Below, one piece after another: positions 1-9,481 of a stretch of DNA of 64,000 nucleotides. A program made the position numbers and the translations under genes. Where the stretch lies: NCBI GenBank assembly GCA_015039465.1, contig MU130497.1, positions 1,074,070 through 1,138,069 of the forward strand, in the 5' to 3' direction. Under the pieces are notes generated by a model. It was not told the DNA's origin, searched no databases, and saw nothing but the letters and a program-made list of their open reading frames with translations. Source of the DNA: Phlegmacium glaucopus (lineage: Eukaryota > Basidiomycota > Agaricomycetes > Agaricales > Cortinariaceae). The stretch's first letter is position 1; each line of letters begins with the position of its first letter.

Positions 1-1
1 A

Positions 2-1144
2 AAAGCGAAAAAGGTAGTATGTAACCTTCGTCGACCGCTTTATGGGACCAAGCAAGGTGCACACAACTGGTATCTCGAAGTTGTCAACACCTTTACGAAT
101 CTCGGTTACGCTATCTCCATGGCAGACGAAGCCGTTTTCTATAAACTTGACAATGATAAGTATACTATCGTTGCCGCTGCCACCGATGATTTCACTATCA
201 TCGCAGATTCAATTGAATCTATCAATGTTATTAAACAACAGCTACGTGAACGTTTCGAATTATCGGATCTTGGACCTATTAATTGGTTATTGGGAGTAAA
301 GATTACTCGCGATTTAAAAAATCAAACCATCTCGCTCTCCCAACTATCATATATCGAACAAATACTTGTTCGCTTTGGACTCGAAGATTCACGAACCGCT
401 GTCACCCCACTGGAACCCAATGTCGATCTTACTCCAGATTCACCAGCAGTCTCGCCAATACTCCTAACACCTTACGAAAAGACAAAGTATCGCGAAATGA
501 TTGGATCGCTTATGTATGCGACTGTCATGACCCGTCCCGATATCGCGTTTGCTGTCTCGACGTTATCCCAGTACCTTGAAGAACCTCACACGACTCATCT
601 AAAGGCTGTAACACGCGTTTTTAGGTACTTATCAGGTACGAAACACCTGCAACTCGTACTAGGCGGTTCTCATTGCTCAATATCTGGATACTCGGACGCC
701 GATTGGGCTTCCCACTTACACCGTCATTCGATATCCGGTTTTGTTTACTTTATCGGTACCGGAATCGTTTCATGGAGTTGCAAGAAACAACCGATCATTA
801 CATTGTCCAGTACCGAAGCCGAATACGTGGCACTTACCCATTCTTCGAAGGATATCTTGTGGATACACAAATTGCTTTCCGAATTTTCTAATTTATTTTC
901 TTTTAGTTTACCTACCACTCTCTTTTGTGATAATCAAGGCGCGATTCGCTTATCTAAAGACTCTACGTTTCACGGTCGCACCAAACATATCGACATACAC
1001 TTTCATTTCATCCGTCAAACCGTTTCTTCCGGCCACATTGCACTTAAATATTGCCCTACATCGGATATGATAGCCGACATATTTACAAAGTCACTCGCTT
1101 ACAACAAATTCGTCAAATTTCGAGAACTACTTGGACTCCGTTGA
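2..1144 (+). CDS. Copia pol, C-terminal part (reverse transcriptase end and RNase H), 5' truncated by window
   Basis: The frame is open from base 2 to the TGA at 1142-1144. It starts inside the reverse transcriptase with the copia hallmark LYGTKQGAHNWY. The stretch YREMIGSLMYATVMTRPDIA is the connection region of copia elements. RNase H follows, with GYSDADWA, the STEAEYVAL block and CDNQGAI, and the protein ends in ADIFTKSLAYNKF before the stop. Gag, protease, integrase and most of RT lie off the window. The frame shows no stop or frameshift, so this part looks intact. The expected product is the 3' third of a copia polyprotein that would work in cytoplasmic particles. Confidence 0.9.
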   Translation, partial: KAKKVVCNLRRPLYGTKQGAHNWYLEVVNTFTNLGYAISMADEAVFYKLDNDKYTIVAAATDDFTIIADSIESINVIKQQLRERFELSDLGPINWLLGVKITRDLKNQTISLSQLSYIEQILVRFGLEDSRTAVTPLEPNVDLTPDSPAVSPILLTPYEKTKYREMIGSLMYATVMTRPDIAFAVSTLSQYLEEPHTTHLKAVTRVFRYLSGTKHLQLVLGGSHCSISGYSDADWASHLHRHSISGFVYFIGTGIVSWSCKKQPIITLSSTEAEYVALTHSSKDILWIHKLLSEFSNLFSFSLPTTLFCDNQGAIRLSKDSTFHGRTKHIDIHFHFIRQTVSSGHIALKYCPTSDMIADIFTKSLAYNKFVKFRELLGLR

Positions 1145-1168
1145 TTCCATATTCGTCTCGAGGGGGAG

Positions 1169-1412
1169 TGTTGAACCTACTGCGAGTTTACCTATTATTA
1201 CATAATACTTACTTATAATTTCGTTGTCGTTTACTTGACACCTCAGTGCTTATTATCACTGAGGTGTAAGTTACTCATTCGTTATAGCTTAACTATTACT
1301 TACTATGTTTTAGTTCCCTCTTTTCTTAGGTATATATTCTCGAATATAACAGTGCTTATTATCACTGAGGTTTCCCTCTTTTCTTAGTATCGGTTACCCT
1401 GCATATTCTACA
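1169..1412 (+). repeat. Copia 3' LTR, 244 bp
   Basis: It starts TGTTGAAC directly after the purine tract and ends ATTCTACA, so its ends form a short imperfect inverted repeat. It holds two small hairpins of the same sequence, CCTCAGTG-CTTATTAT-CACTGAGG at about 1242-1267 and a shortened copy near 1350-1371. Confidence 0.75.
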
Positions 1413-1648
1413 GGTATATGCTTAGGAGCATGTCAATAGTGAAAATGATGGAGAGCATAGTGTGAGACATTGAGAGTATGATGAGCGATGAGGATGTTAT
1501 CGTTGAACGAATGGTTTTGTTGACCAGGAACGCGATTCAGGGCCGCTTCCAAAATAGGTAAGCAAATTCAAAGTCCGCTTATTTTCATGATGGCGACTTT
1601 CAAGCTTTCTTCTCACGCTACCAATCAGTATTGGTGCGCGACAGCGCA
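1413..1648 (-). repeat. Copy 1 (fragment) of the ~1.4 kb CACGCTAT-ended repeat
   Basis: Homologous to 29460-29696 (same orientation) and to 32294-32520 (opposite orientation). The shared right end contains ACCAATCAGTATTGGT, a short perfect hairpin, followed by GCGCGA. The copy is cut on its left by the copia LTR. On the minus strand it keeps the start of the reading frame seen in the two longer copies. Confidence 0.75.
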
Positions 1649-1719
1649 TGGTGTAGGCAACTCACCAAGGGATTTTGTTCCGATTCCGTGGATCCCAAGT
1701 TCGAAGCGGAAACTTGGAG

Positions 1720-1952
1720 TTCATGGGTAGTCTGATCGACAATGAATGATTGGTTATTTATGGATGTGATGGGCTAAGTTGACCACACACATTAACACCA
1801 GTGTCTGGAACGCTTACAGGATTGGTTGCCAGAGCGGAAACCGAAGTAGAGACACGGAGGTCATGGGCAGTCTGATGGATGACGATGGTTAGATACATAA
1901 GGATGCGATGGACGAAGTTGAGCCCTCACAGTAACGTCAGATACTTGAATAA
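1720..1952. repeat. Imperfect direct repeat, two ~90 bp units
   Basis: The unit starting TCATGGGTAGTCTGAT near 1721 recurs as TCATGGGCAGTCTGAT near 1861, and both run about 90 bp with many substitutions. The second unit overlaps the 3' part of the small minus-strand frame at 1861-2130. Confidence 0.6.
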
Positions 1953-2130
1953 CTTGTGCGCTTGCAGTCGCAGCACTAGCGAGAATGAATGGCATGGGAT
2001 CAGCGGCGCTTGTTTTGGTTGTCGATGTCGAAGTTGCTGGTTCAGGGCTTGAATCCAGAGCATCGTTGATGGTCATAAACGAATATTTTCGTTTCTTGGA
2101 CTTGAAGATTTTCTTAAAAAAGCGCTTCAT
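1861..2130 (-). pseudogene. Possible broken gene start, hypothetical
   Basis: An 89-codon minus-strand frame with an ATG at 2130. It begins with a strongly basic segment (MKRFFKKIFKSKKRKYSF) followed by a Ser/Thr/Ala-rich stretch. The product is not recognised. Only a start-like N-terminus is visible. Downstream lie a duplicated stretch and the repeat interrupted by copia, which suggests the gene was truncated by rearrangement. It could also be a chance frame. I infer no function. Confidence 0.25.
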
Positions 2131-2226
2131 ATCGTTGAACAGTGCTAGTGGTTGTGGTGAGCGAGCGAGGTGAGGACTCGGACAGTCGACAACACTCGAT
2201 TACATAAACAGTGAGCCTTCAACCCC

Positions 2227-3048
2227 AGTGAAACTCGGACATGTGATTTTCTGTGATTTTCTGCGAATATCGGAGCCCAACAGACAAACACAGCCAACCG
2301 CAGATTTTGTCCAACAATGCAGATTTTTTTCTGCGATATTCTGCTAAAAATATATCTCAATATGTTGTTGTCGCAGATATTTCTGCTTCAGGCTGCTTCA
2401 GGCTGCGATAATCTGTCTATTTATATGATATATATTATATACATTGATATTATTAATTTGATAATATACATATATTTTATCCCTATTGGCATTCCCTCTA
2501 CCCTCATCCTTATCCTTTGCCATTGCAATCCTTCTGACTCTTAAAAACACCTCAGAATAGATATAACATACATTAGAAAGAGGGCATGATAAAAGTAAGT
2601 AGCATATACGCACCAATTTCGCACCAATTGTGAGCTGTGACTGTAATTGTTGTTATGACAAATCCGGGTGTGTGACGAGCTTCAAACAGCAACTTAGTGT
2701 ATGTACCGACAGTACTGTAGAATAGAAAGGCACATACCTAGCAGCATTATCTCTGAGCTGCCCAGCATCCGATGTTGGCATGATCCAACTATGTTGATGT
2801 TTGTTGAGGATGTTGGTGGATGAAAGTGAAGGAAGCGAGGAAGTTAAGAGCGGCTATGGAAGACGGAAAGGAAGAAATAAGACATTCAAATTTTAGTCGC
2901 TAATTTGAGTACATCATTTTTTGAGAAAATTAGAACTCAGATGCTTCTCTGCGTTGGGGCGCAGAAAATCACAGATATTCACACACCTGCTCAGATTTTG
3001 CCTTTTCGGCGCAGCTATCCGCATAGATCCGCATAGTCGAGTTTCACT
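2227..3048. repeat. Putative MITE, ~820 bp, ends AGTGAAACTCG
   Basis: The ends are AGTGAAACTCG at 2227 and its reverse complement CGAGTTTCACT ending at 3048. Subterminal blocks are also inverted: TGTGATTTTCTGCG on the left matches the reverse of CGCAGAAAATCACA on the right. The middle is AT-rich and has no coding frame. No clear target duplication is visible. Confidence 0.55.
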
Positions 3049-3555
3049 TGTCAGTGTCACGGCACATCATCCAGTCCGAAATTCGAATCCAGTCGATTTC
3101 GAAGTCGGTATTAGCAAAGTTTAATAAGCGTCCCTTCGTAAGATGCTTTTGGCGGTGCAAGGCATCGTTTTACGCCTTCAATGAACCGGGAGAGAGAAAC
3201 AGACCCTGACATCTAAAAAAAGTTATACGGTGGAATAACGATCGGTATGAGAAATCTCATACAACGAGGGTCGCCTTGAGTCGTTCATTCTGCTTCTAGC
3301 AACAGACAATTCTCCTTATCTTCTGCCTCAAGTCTCTTCTCCCGCACGTTTATCTCACACAGTCACTTCTTCATGCGTCAAAAAGGGCGATTTTCAGTGA
3401 GCTGTCTTGTTCCTAATTTTAAATTTACATGCAGTGTACACGTTACATGTGTTCCTTTTCAAAAACTGAATAGGTTCTGTAAGTTCTAATGTGACGTCCC
3501 TGTCAGCTTCATCTTCTGCTATTTTTAGAAGGAAAACCAAAAAAAAAAAAAAACT
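3049..3555. other. Intergenic, 3' side of FTR1
   Basis: No gene seen. Contains a poly-A run near 3538-3553 just beyond the FTR1 stop codon. Confidence 0.5.
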
Positions 3556-5288
3556 TCAACGAGGAAGTACGTTGATGTTATCAGTTTTTTCAGAAGCAGC
3601 GTCTTTTTCTGGGGTTACTCCCCCGCTAGTAAGATCCTTTTCTTCTTGACGTTTTCTCATGCGGGTGCCAGCTGCGGATTCCCGTCCAAATAATTTTGTT
3701 CGGCCCTAGAAGTGACAAAGGAAAAAAGATCAGCGGTTGTGATTTTCAAGGGGAAGGAATGAAAGTATTTATCACCTCTTTGAATTTCGTGTAGACTAGT
3801 ACTGCCATAACTGCAAGCCAGTAGAACACGTATGACAGGACGGTTCCCACTGGAATCAAAAAAGAAAGAAAAGAAAGAAAGTAATGGTTAATATACTTTG
3901 AAACATGTTTTCCGAAAATTGAAGTGTATACGTACATGTAGCGCTATTAGTCCAACCGAATATAGCAGTGAATATAGTCCAGCCTTGTCCATCTGCGCTG
4001 TTGTCGGGGTTGCAACAGTTCAGATGCCAGACGTTTCCTTGGACAAGGTAAGATCCTGGCCCGTCTCCACCGGCATCATCTCCATTTACACCGAGGAGTT
4101 TATTGAAAGCGTTTGTTTCAAATGCACCAACAGCCTTGCTGAATAGACCTGCTCCGATGAGGAGAAGCAAGTTGGTCATGACGACGAGGAAGATACTTAG
4201 AGCTGCGAAAGAACCATTAAATTTGGGTTGTTTTGTGGAGAATTGGGGGGAAGGAACTTACTTGTTCGACTGGCGAATTCATAGATGACGAATCCGATGA
4301 CTAGACCACAGACGATACCCACTATAGTAGCAATGGGGATTGAGGTGGCAGGTTGGCCTAAAGAGACACCGCCAACGAAGATGACGGCTTCCAGACCTAA
4401 AGGGAAGGGTGAGTTTAGTCTTTCATTTTTTTATTCAATAAATGGAGAAAGAGGAAGACCTTCACGAAGTACGGTAACTAGAGGCAGAATGAAGAGGACC
4501 CATTTCCCAGTTGAAGTCCTACTATCGACGCCTATATAAAAGAAGGGGTTAGTCCCGCGGTCGAATGGTGAACTCCTGAAGTGTGTTACATACGTTTGCC
4601 ATCAAATGCATGCTGAAGTTTGATCCTCCACTTGGCTTTGGCTGAAAAAAGAAGTTAATATGCAGTCTGGCAGGAGTGCTAGAACGAGTAATTTTACCTC
4701 GATCCATTTTGAGCATAGTGACACCCATAACAAAGATCATGAGGCTTGCAATGAGTTCGAAAATACCTGGGATATATTTCGACGTTGAGATTGAGACGGG
4801 TCGAAAAGAAAGTGTTGATATTAGTTACCTTCCCATAGAGTCTCGGACTTTGTCCACAAGTCAGTCGCCTTGGTGAACCAGATAGCAAGGAAGCTATTCC
4901 CAAATGTTAAGCTCGCAAGGGTTGAAGGAGGCTGGACCCTACCTAGCACCAATAGCAAGGGCGATGAAAAAGCCTAGACCAGCCCCACCAAATATCTGGA
5001 GAGAATGGGTTAGGGATAAATAATACATGGTTCATAGGGAGTTTTTTTTACCTGCATTCTGAGCCGGCGCAGGAGACGTCGACGTTGAATAGGGTCGTCG
5101 ACAGCAGGCACTGATTCGTTTTCAGCATCTTGTTCTCCACTTGCAGTTTGTACGCTTTCGACGGAGTTTGGGTCTCGATTGACGATTTGTTCGGCAAGTC
5201 CAAGGAGAACGGAGATGATGATGGCTGCTTCGAGTGTTTCACGGAAAACGATGAAGAAAATGGGGACGGAAAAGAGATTTTTAGCCAT
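3556..5288 (-). CDS. FTR1: High-affinity iron permease FTR1
   Basis: Plasma-membrane iron permease that takes up Fe3+ made by its partner ferroxidase (FET3, next gene). Ten exons joined by eye give one frame of about 389 residues, the normal family size. The start is the ATG at 5288, giving MAKNLFSVPIFFIVFRETLE. The two REXXE iron-transport motifs are present: RETLE at residues 16-20 in the first membrane segment, and REGLE near residue 180, split by an intron at about 4398-4459. Several hydrophobic helices follow, including IPIATIVGIVCGLVIGF and SYVFYWLAVMAVLVYTKF. The C-terminus is short, charged and presumably cytosolic, and the stop is at 3556-3558. It is divergent from FET3, with a shared promoter carrying ATCTGATAA sites, so joint iron repression is expected. 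No defect is seen. Confidence 0.92.
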
Positions 5289-6031
5289 TGTATGGCGTCC
5301 CTTGGTTTCTCTGGGGGGAGGAGGGATAGCAAGGATTTGGGGATGAATTTCGTGGACCCCATACTTAAATAGACAGTGGGATGAAGAAGATTTTGCCGGC
5401 TGAATCGGCTAATGGTGGTACTCGTGGCACTATCTGATAAGTCGTTGCCTTTTCAGTAATCTGATAAACCCCGTGTTTCATCTGATAAGATCCGATGCCT
5501 TACTCATGGCCTCTTGGCATGGGCAATTTCTATCTGGACCCCGGATATGCTAAAAATCACTCAAATGCTAATTTCGTGCTGAGTGGGCTCTCTGGGACAC
5601 CCTGTCAACGTCTCAGATGAGAAAAGGCGCATTCAAAGCAAGAGGATATAAAAAATGTAAGTAATATATACAATTAATTTTGAGGCCTGAGGCTAATAAA
5701 TAGTGCAGAACAGTCAGATGAAGACTAGAGAGGTATATTATCACCAAAAGGTCTCACGTTCAGATCTTGCTTCATACCCCATTTTTTATCCGGAGTCGGC
5801 TTCAACCAGCCCAGTTCCTTTCCGGAGATCCTCCTGCTAAATCCTCAAACTTTCTATCTGACGGCATCTGCCAGTGTCAGGCTCTGTCAGGGGTCCTACA
5901 GAATTATCTGATAACCCTGGGAACAGAGAACCCAGGGTCAGATTGATGGAAATTTTTATCTGATAACAATGGTACCTGACAAGTAATTAAAATGCTCAAA
6001 TACAACCCGCTTTCATTCCCTTCTCTCAAAC
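5289..6031. promoter_or_regulatory. Shared FTR1-FET3 promoter with five ATCTGATAA sites
   Basis: This 743 bp divergent intergenic region has five exact copies of ATCTGATAA, at 5432-5440, 5459-5467, 5480-5488, 5906-5914 and 5958-5966. All read on the plus strand. Three lie near FTR1 and two near FET3. The 9-mer fits ATCWGATAA, the site known for iron-responsive fungal GATA repressors (the SRE/SreA/Urbs1/Sfu1 family). The inference is that iron sufficiency represses both genes together. Confidence 0.85.
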
Positions 6032-8459
6032 ATGAGAATCTCCCTCATTTCCCTGGTTGCCTTAGCTTCACCTGCCCTTGCAGGCGTCCAGGAAATATGG
6101 TGGAATGTAACTTTTGTCCAAGACGCTAGTCCAGATGGTCTCTTCCCTCGTCGAGTAATAGGTGTCAACAATACCTGGCCGTAAGCTCTCCTTGCTTTAC
6201 ATACCTCCAAAATAATCAACGTCTTTTTACAGGCCACCTCCAATCGACATCAACACTACCGACTCCTTGGTCTTGCATGTCACCAACTCTCTTGACCAGG
6301 TAACATCCATTCACCACCACGGCATGTTCTTTAACTCCACCTCATGGATGGACGGCGCAAAAGGAATCACAGAATGGTAGATACCTCACCTCTCCTTAAC
6401 CTTTTTAACCTGACCTCCTTGCCTAGTGGAATCCCCCCAGGCGGACAGTTTGATTATGTGGTTCCTATAAACGCATCCGGTCAATGGGGTACTTATTGGG
6501 TTCACGCCCACAACGGTGTAGGATCCTCGAAATTAAAAATAAAATAATTCGAGCTGACACTTCTCAGGGCCAATACGTTGATGGCCTACGTGCCCCTCTC
6601 CTGATTCATCCACCTAACGAGGTACATTCATATGACGAAGAGTTCACCGTAATCTTGGGTGATTGGTACCACGACGAACATCCGGTTCTCCTCAAACAAT
6701 TCATCAATATCAGGAATCCACAAGGCGCTGAACCAGTTCCAAGTAATATTATTATTCCATTTATTTTAACGTTCATTCCAACTCACCCCTTTATTCTGAC
6801 AATCTTAAGATTCGGGTCTTATTTATTTCGCTCAAAACGCTTCTTACCTCGGTCCCATCCCTGGAACGTCTCCTGATGGAGTGACCTCGGCAGTTGGATT
6901 CAACGAAAATGCCACATTGCCATTCCAACCTGGAAAGACATACCGCTTGCGAATCGTCAACACTTCCGCATTTTCTGCCTTTTTCTTCTGGATTGATGGC
7001 CATGAAATGCGTATCATTGAAGTCGATGGTGTAAGCTAAAAAATTTCAAACTTCGTTTACATCCATGGCTTCTGAAACTGATTCACTTTCGTCTTGCTTT
7101 TTGTAGACTGATGTTGAGGAGTCACCTATTGACTTGATAGGTATTACTGTGGCTCAAAGATATTCTGTCCTCGTTACCGCCCGTAATGATACATCCAGTA
7201 ATTGGGTTATACACGCCAACATGGACACTGATATGTTCGACCAGGTACCTCCGGCTCTAAATCCCAGTAAGCCCCTTCCTTCGTCTGGTGTAACTTATAT
7301 TAACGCATCCGATATATCCCTAGACATAACATCATCCATAACATACAGTACCACTGCCAAACTATCAGACCCTGGTACCGCCGACGAGTACCACGACGTG
7401 AACGACACCTCACTCGTGCCTGTCATCGCAATCCCTCAACCGGTAGCTACTAAGAGCTTCCAGTTGGATTTCGGTTTCGACACTATGACTGACGGCACGA
7501 ACCATGCTATGATCAATCAAGTCACGTTTAACAACCCTCTGGTACCTACTATCTTTTCAGAGCTCAGCCTTGGTTCGAATGCGACTATTCAAGAAGCTTA
7601 TGGACCTTTAAGTTTCGTCCTTGACCATCTTGAGGTCTTTGATATTGTTATTAGAAATACGGATGCTGGAAAACATCCTTTGTAAGCCCTCCCCCCTTTC
7701 TTCATCAAAATTTGCTCGATCTAATTCTGCCTTCAGCCATTTGCACGGACATAAACCCATGATTGTTGGACGATCATTGGATTTCACATCTACAGACCCT
7801 ACGCTCAATCCTCCTATCGTTGAAGGGCAATTAAACCCAATCCGACGAGATACAGTTCAAATCCCATCAGGAGAATCAGTAACTCTACGTGTAGTAGCCG
7901 ATAATCCTGGAAGTTGGTTACTCCATTGTAAAACAAATTATTCCACTCATCCACTTTTGAAGTTGTCTAATTTATTTATTTTTCTTCGTAATACAGGTCA
8001 TATCGAATGGCATCTTGAAGTCGGCTTAGCTATTCAATTGATCGAAGCACCTCTGCAAGCTCAGGAACGTAATACGGTACCACAAGTCATGTACGATCAT
8101 TGTAACGCGTTAGGTCAACTTTCCTCTGGTAACGCGGCTGGACACCTATCTCCCTTGGATCTTGGTGGTCTTCCCTCTGGACCTTTCCCTCAGAACCTTG
8201 GATGGCACCCTAGAGGCATTGGCGCCATGGCTGGGTGAGAATTCATTATTATTATTATTATTCGTTAGGAGGTTTGACTGATCCTTTTCTTTATAGATGT
8301 GTACTGACAGCTGTTTTCGGAATGGCTACCGTTGTATGGTATTCGCTTCTTGGAGGATCTATCTCAGAAGAGGAGATCGAACATCAAGTACGGGCTAGGA
8401 TCGCGGCGAAGGAGACGAAACGTAGACTCTTCGGTCTTTTGCCACCCAAGAAGCAGTAA
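6032..8459 (+). CDS. FET3: Ferroxidase FET3 (multicopper oxidase)
   Basis: Cell-surface multicopper oxidase that oxidises Fe2+ to Fe3+ for FTR1. The ATG at 6032 gives a signal peptide (MRISLISLVALASPALA). All four copper motifs appear once short introns are removed. L1 is TSIHHHG. L2 is YWVHAHNGGQYVDG, across the intron starting near 6524. L3 is HPFHLHGH, across the intron at about 7683-7735. L4 is LLHCHIEWHLEVG, rebuilt across the intron starting near 7928. A C-terminal hydrophobic segment (CVLTAVFGMATVVWYSLLGG) follows the catalytic part, as expected for the single membrane anchor of Fet3 proteins. The stop is at 8457-8459. The membrane anchor and the FTR1 neighbour favour FET3 over a secreted laccase. 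The last codons and 3' UTR are duplicated downstream (9085-9325). Confidence 0.93.
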
Positions 8460-8655
8460 ACAGAAAAGCGGTTATATGTTGGGCTGGTAGTCGACAAAAA
8501 GAAAGGGAGACCGAGAGAAAAGTGTAGTCCTCCGTTACTTGATATGGTATAGCTTGTATTTCAAGAGTTTTTGTATGACTGTAAAATCAATTGGACGATA
8601 TTCAACAGAGAAAAAAATAATTCAGTCATTTCGAGAGGTTTTATAAGGGTTAAAT
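8432..8655 (+). repeat. Tandem duplication of FET3 3' end, unit 1
   Basis: Covers the last FET3 codons (FGLLPPKKQ and stop) and the 3' UTR. The same stretch recurs at 9085-9325 with scattered differences. Unit 1 continues after the inserted MITE at 9062-9084 (TTACATAAATCATTTTCGGT), which matches the end of unit 2. Confidence 0.88.
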
Positions 8656-9053
8656 CAAGGGGGACCCGGGCCATTGTTCCGTGACCCAAGGTAGGAGGGG
8701 GGGGTCCAACCTGAAGGGTTTAAATTTTTTACCAAAACCATATATTTAGGGCCATCTGGGGTATTCCTCAGCCTTGTAAGGTATTTAAAGGGCTCCTGAG
8801 GTCATCCTGACCAGCTTTTTATGATAATAAAAATATTTAGCCATTTTTTGACATAAATGTAACATGAGAAATCTCCAAAAAAACATAAGAAATCTCTGAA
8901 AACATTGGAGATATTGTTCTCGGAGATTTCCCATCACAGAGAATTACCATTTTGGGCAGAAACATACCTTATTTGGGCGGGGGAGGGTCAGCCCTCCAGC
9001 CCTTAAAAAATTTACCTACCCCAGGCAATTTTAGCAATCCCGGGCCCCCCTTG
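8656..9053. mobile_element. MITE, 398 bp, CAAGGGGG ends, 8 bp TSD
   Basis: The ends are CAAGGGGGACCCGGG and CCCGGGCCCCCCTTG. It is flanked on both sides by GGTTAAAT (8648-8655 and 9054-9061), an 8 bp target duplication. It has no coding capacity. Internal text AACATACCTTATTTGGG is shared with 45357-45373 and near 12788, so this is a small family. Confidence 0.85.
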
Positions 9054-9084
9054 GGTTAAATTTACATAAATCATTTTCGGTATA

Positions 9085-9325
9085 CGGTCTTTTGCCACCC
9101 AAGAAGCAGTAAAAAGAAAAGGAGTTAAACTTATAGGTTGGCTGGTAGTCGACAAAAAGAAAGGGGAAGCGAAAGAAAAGTGTAGTCCTCCGGTACTCCA
9201 ATATAGTATAGTTTGGATTTTATAAGAGTTTTGTCTGGCTGTAAAATAAGTTTGGACGATATTCAACGGAGAAAAAAATAATTCAGTCATTTCGAGAGGT
9301 ATATAAGGGTTACATAAATAATTTT
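9085..9325 (+). repeat. Tandem duplication of FET3 3' end, unit 2
   Basis: Starts CGGTCTTTTGCCACCCAAGA like the end of FET3 and carries the same stop codon and UTR text. It lies upstream of the MITE-free end TTACATAAATAATTTTCGGT. It has no gene body, so it is a passive copy, perhaps supplying a second polyadenylation region for the convergent FET3 and P450 genes. Confidence 0.85.
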
Positions 9326-9481
9326 CGGTGTATCGGTATTGCCCCTTTTTTCTGTCTCTCTCCTAGTATCCGCTATTGAAATATATGTTTGCGTCCAGTG
9401 ACGACCTCCGTATTCAAGCTGAAGGATTGAAAATCGATGTTCGAGATAGTAGACATACGTTACACTTGAAAGATATGTCTT

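Larger units (their letters stand above)
1..1412 (+). mobile_element. Ty1/copia retrotransposon, 3' part, with 3' LTR
   Basis: The right part of a copia element; its left part lies outside the window. It holds the end of pol (RT and RNase H), a purine-rich tract GAGGGGGAG at about 1160-1168, and then an LTR beginning TGTTGA. The right edge is supported by comparison: the bases after 1412 (GGTATATGCTTAGG) match GGTAGATGTTTAGG in another copy of the flanking repeat near 29459, where no element is present. The element therefore jumped into that repeat. Confidence 0.88.
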
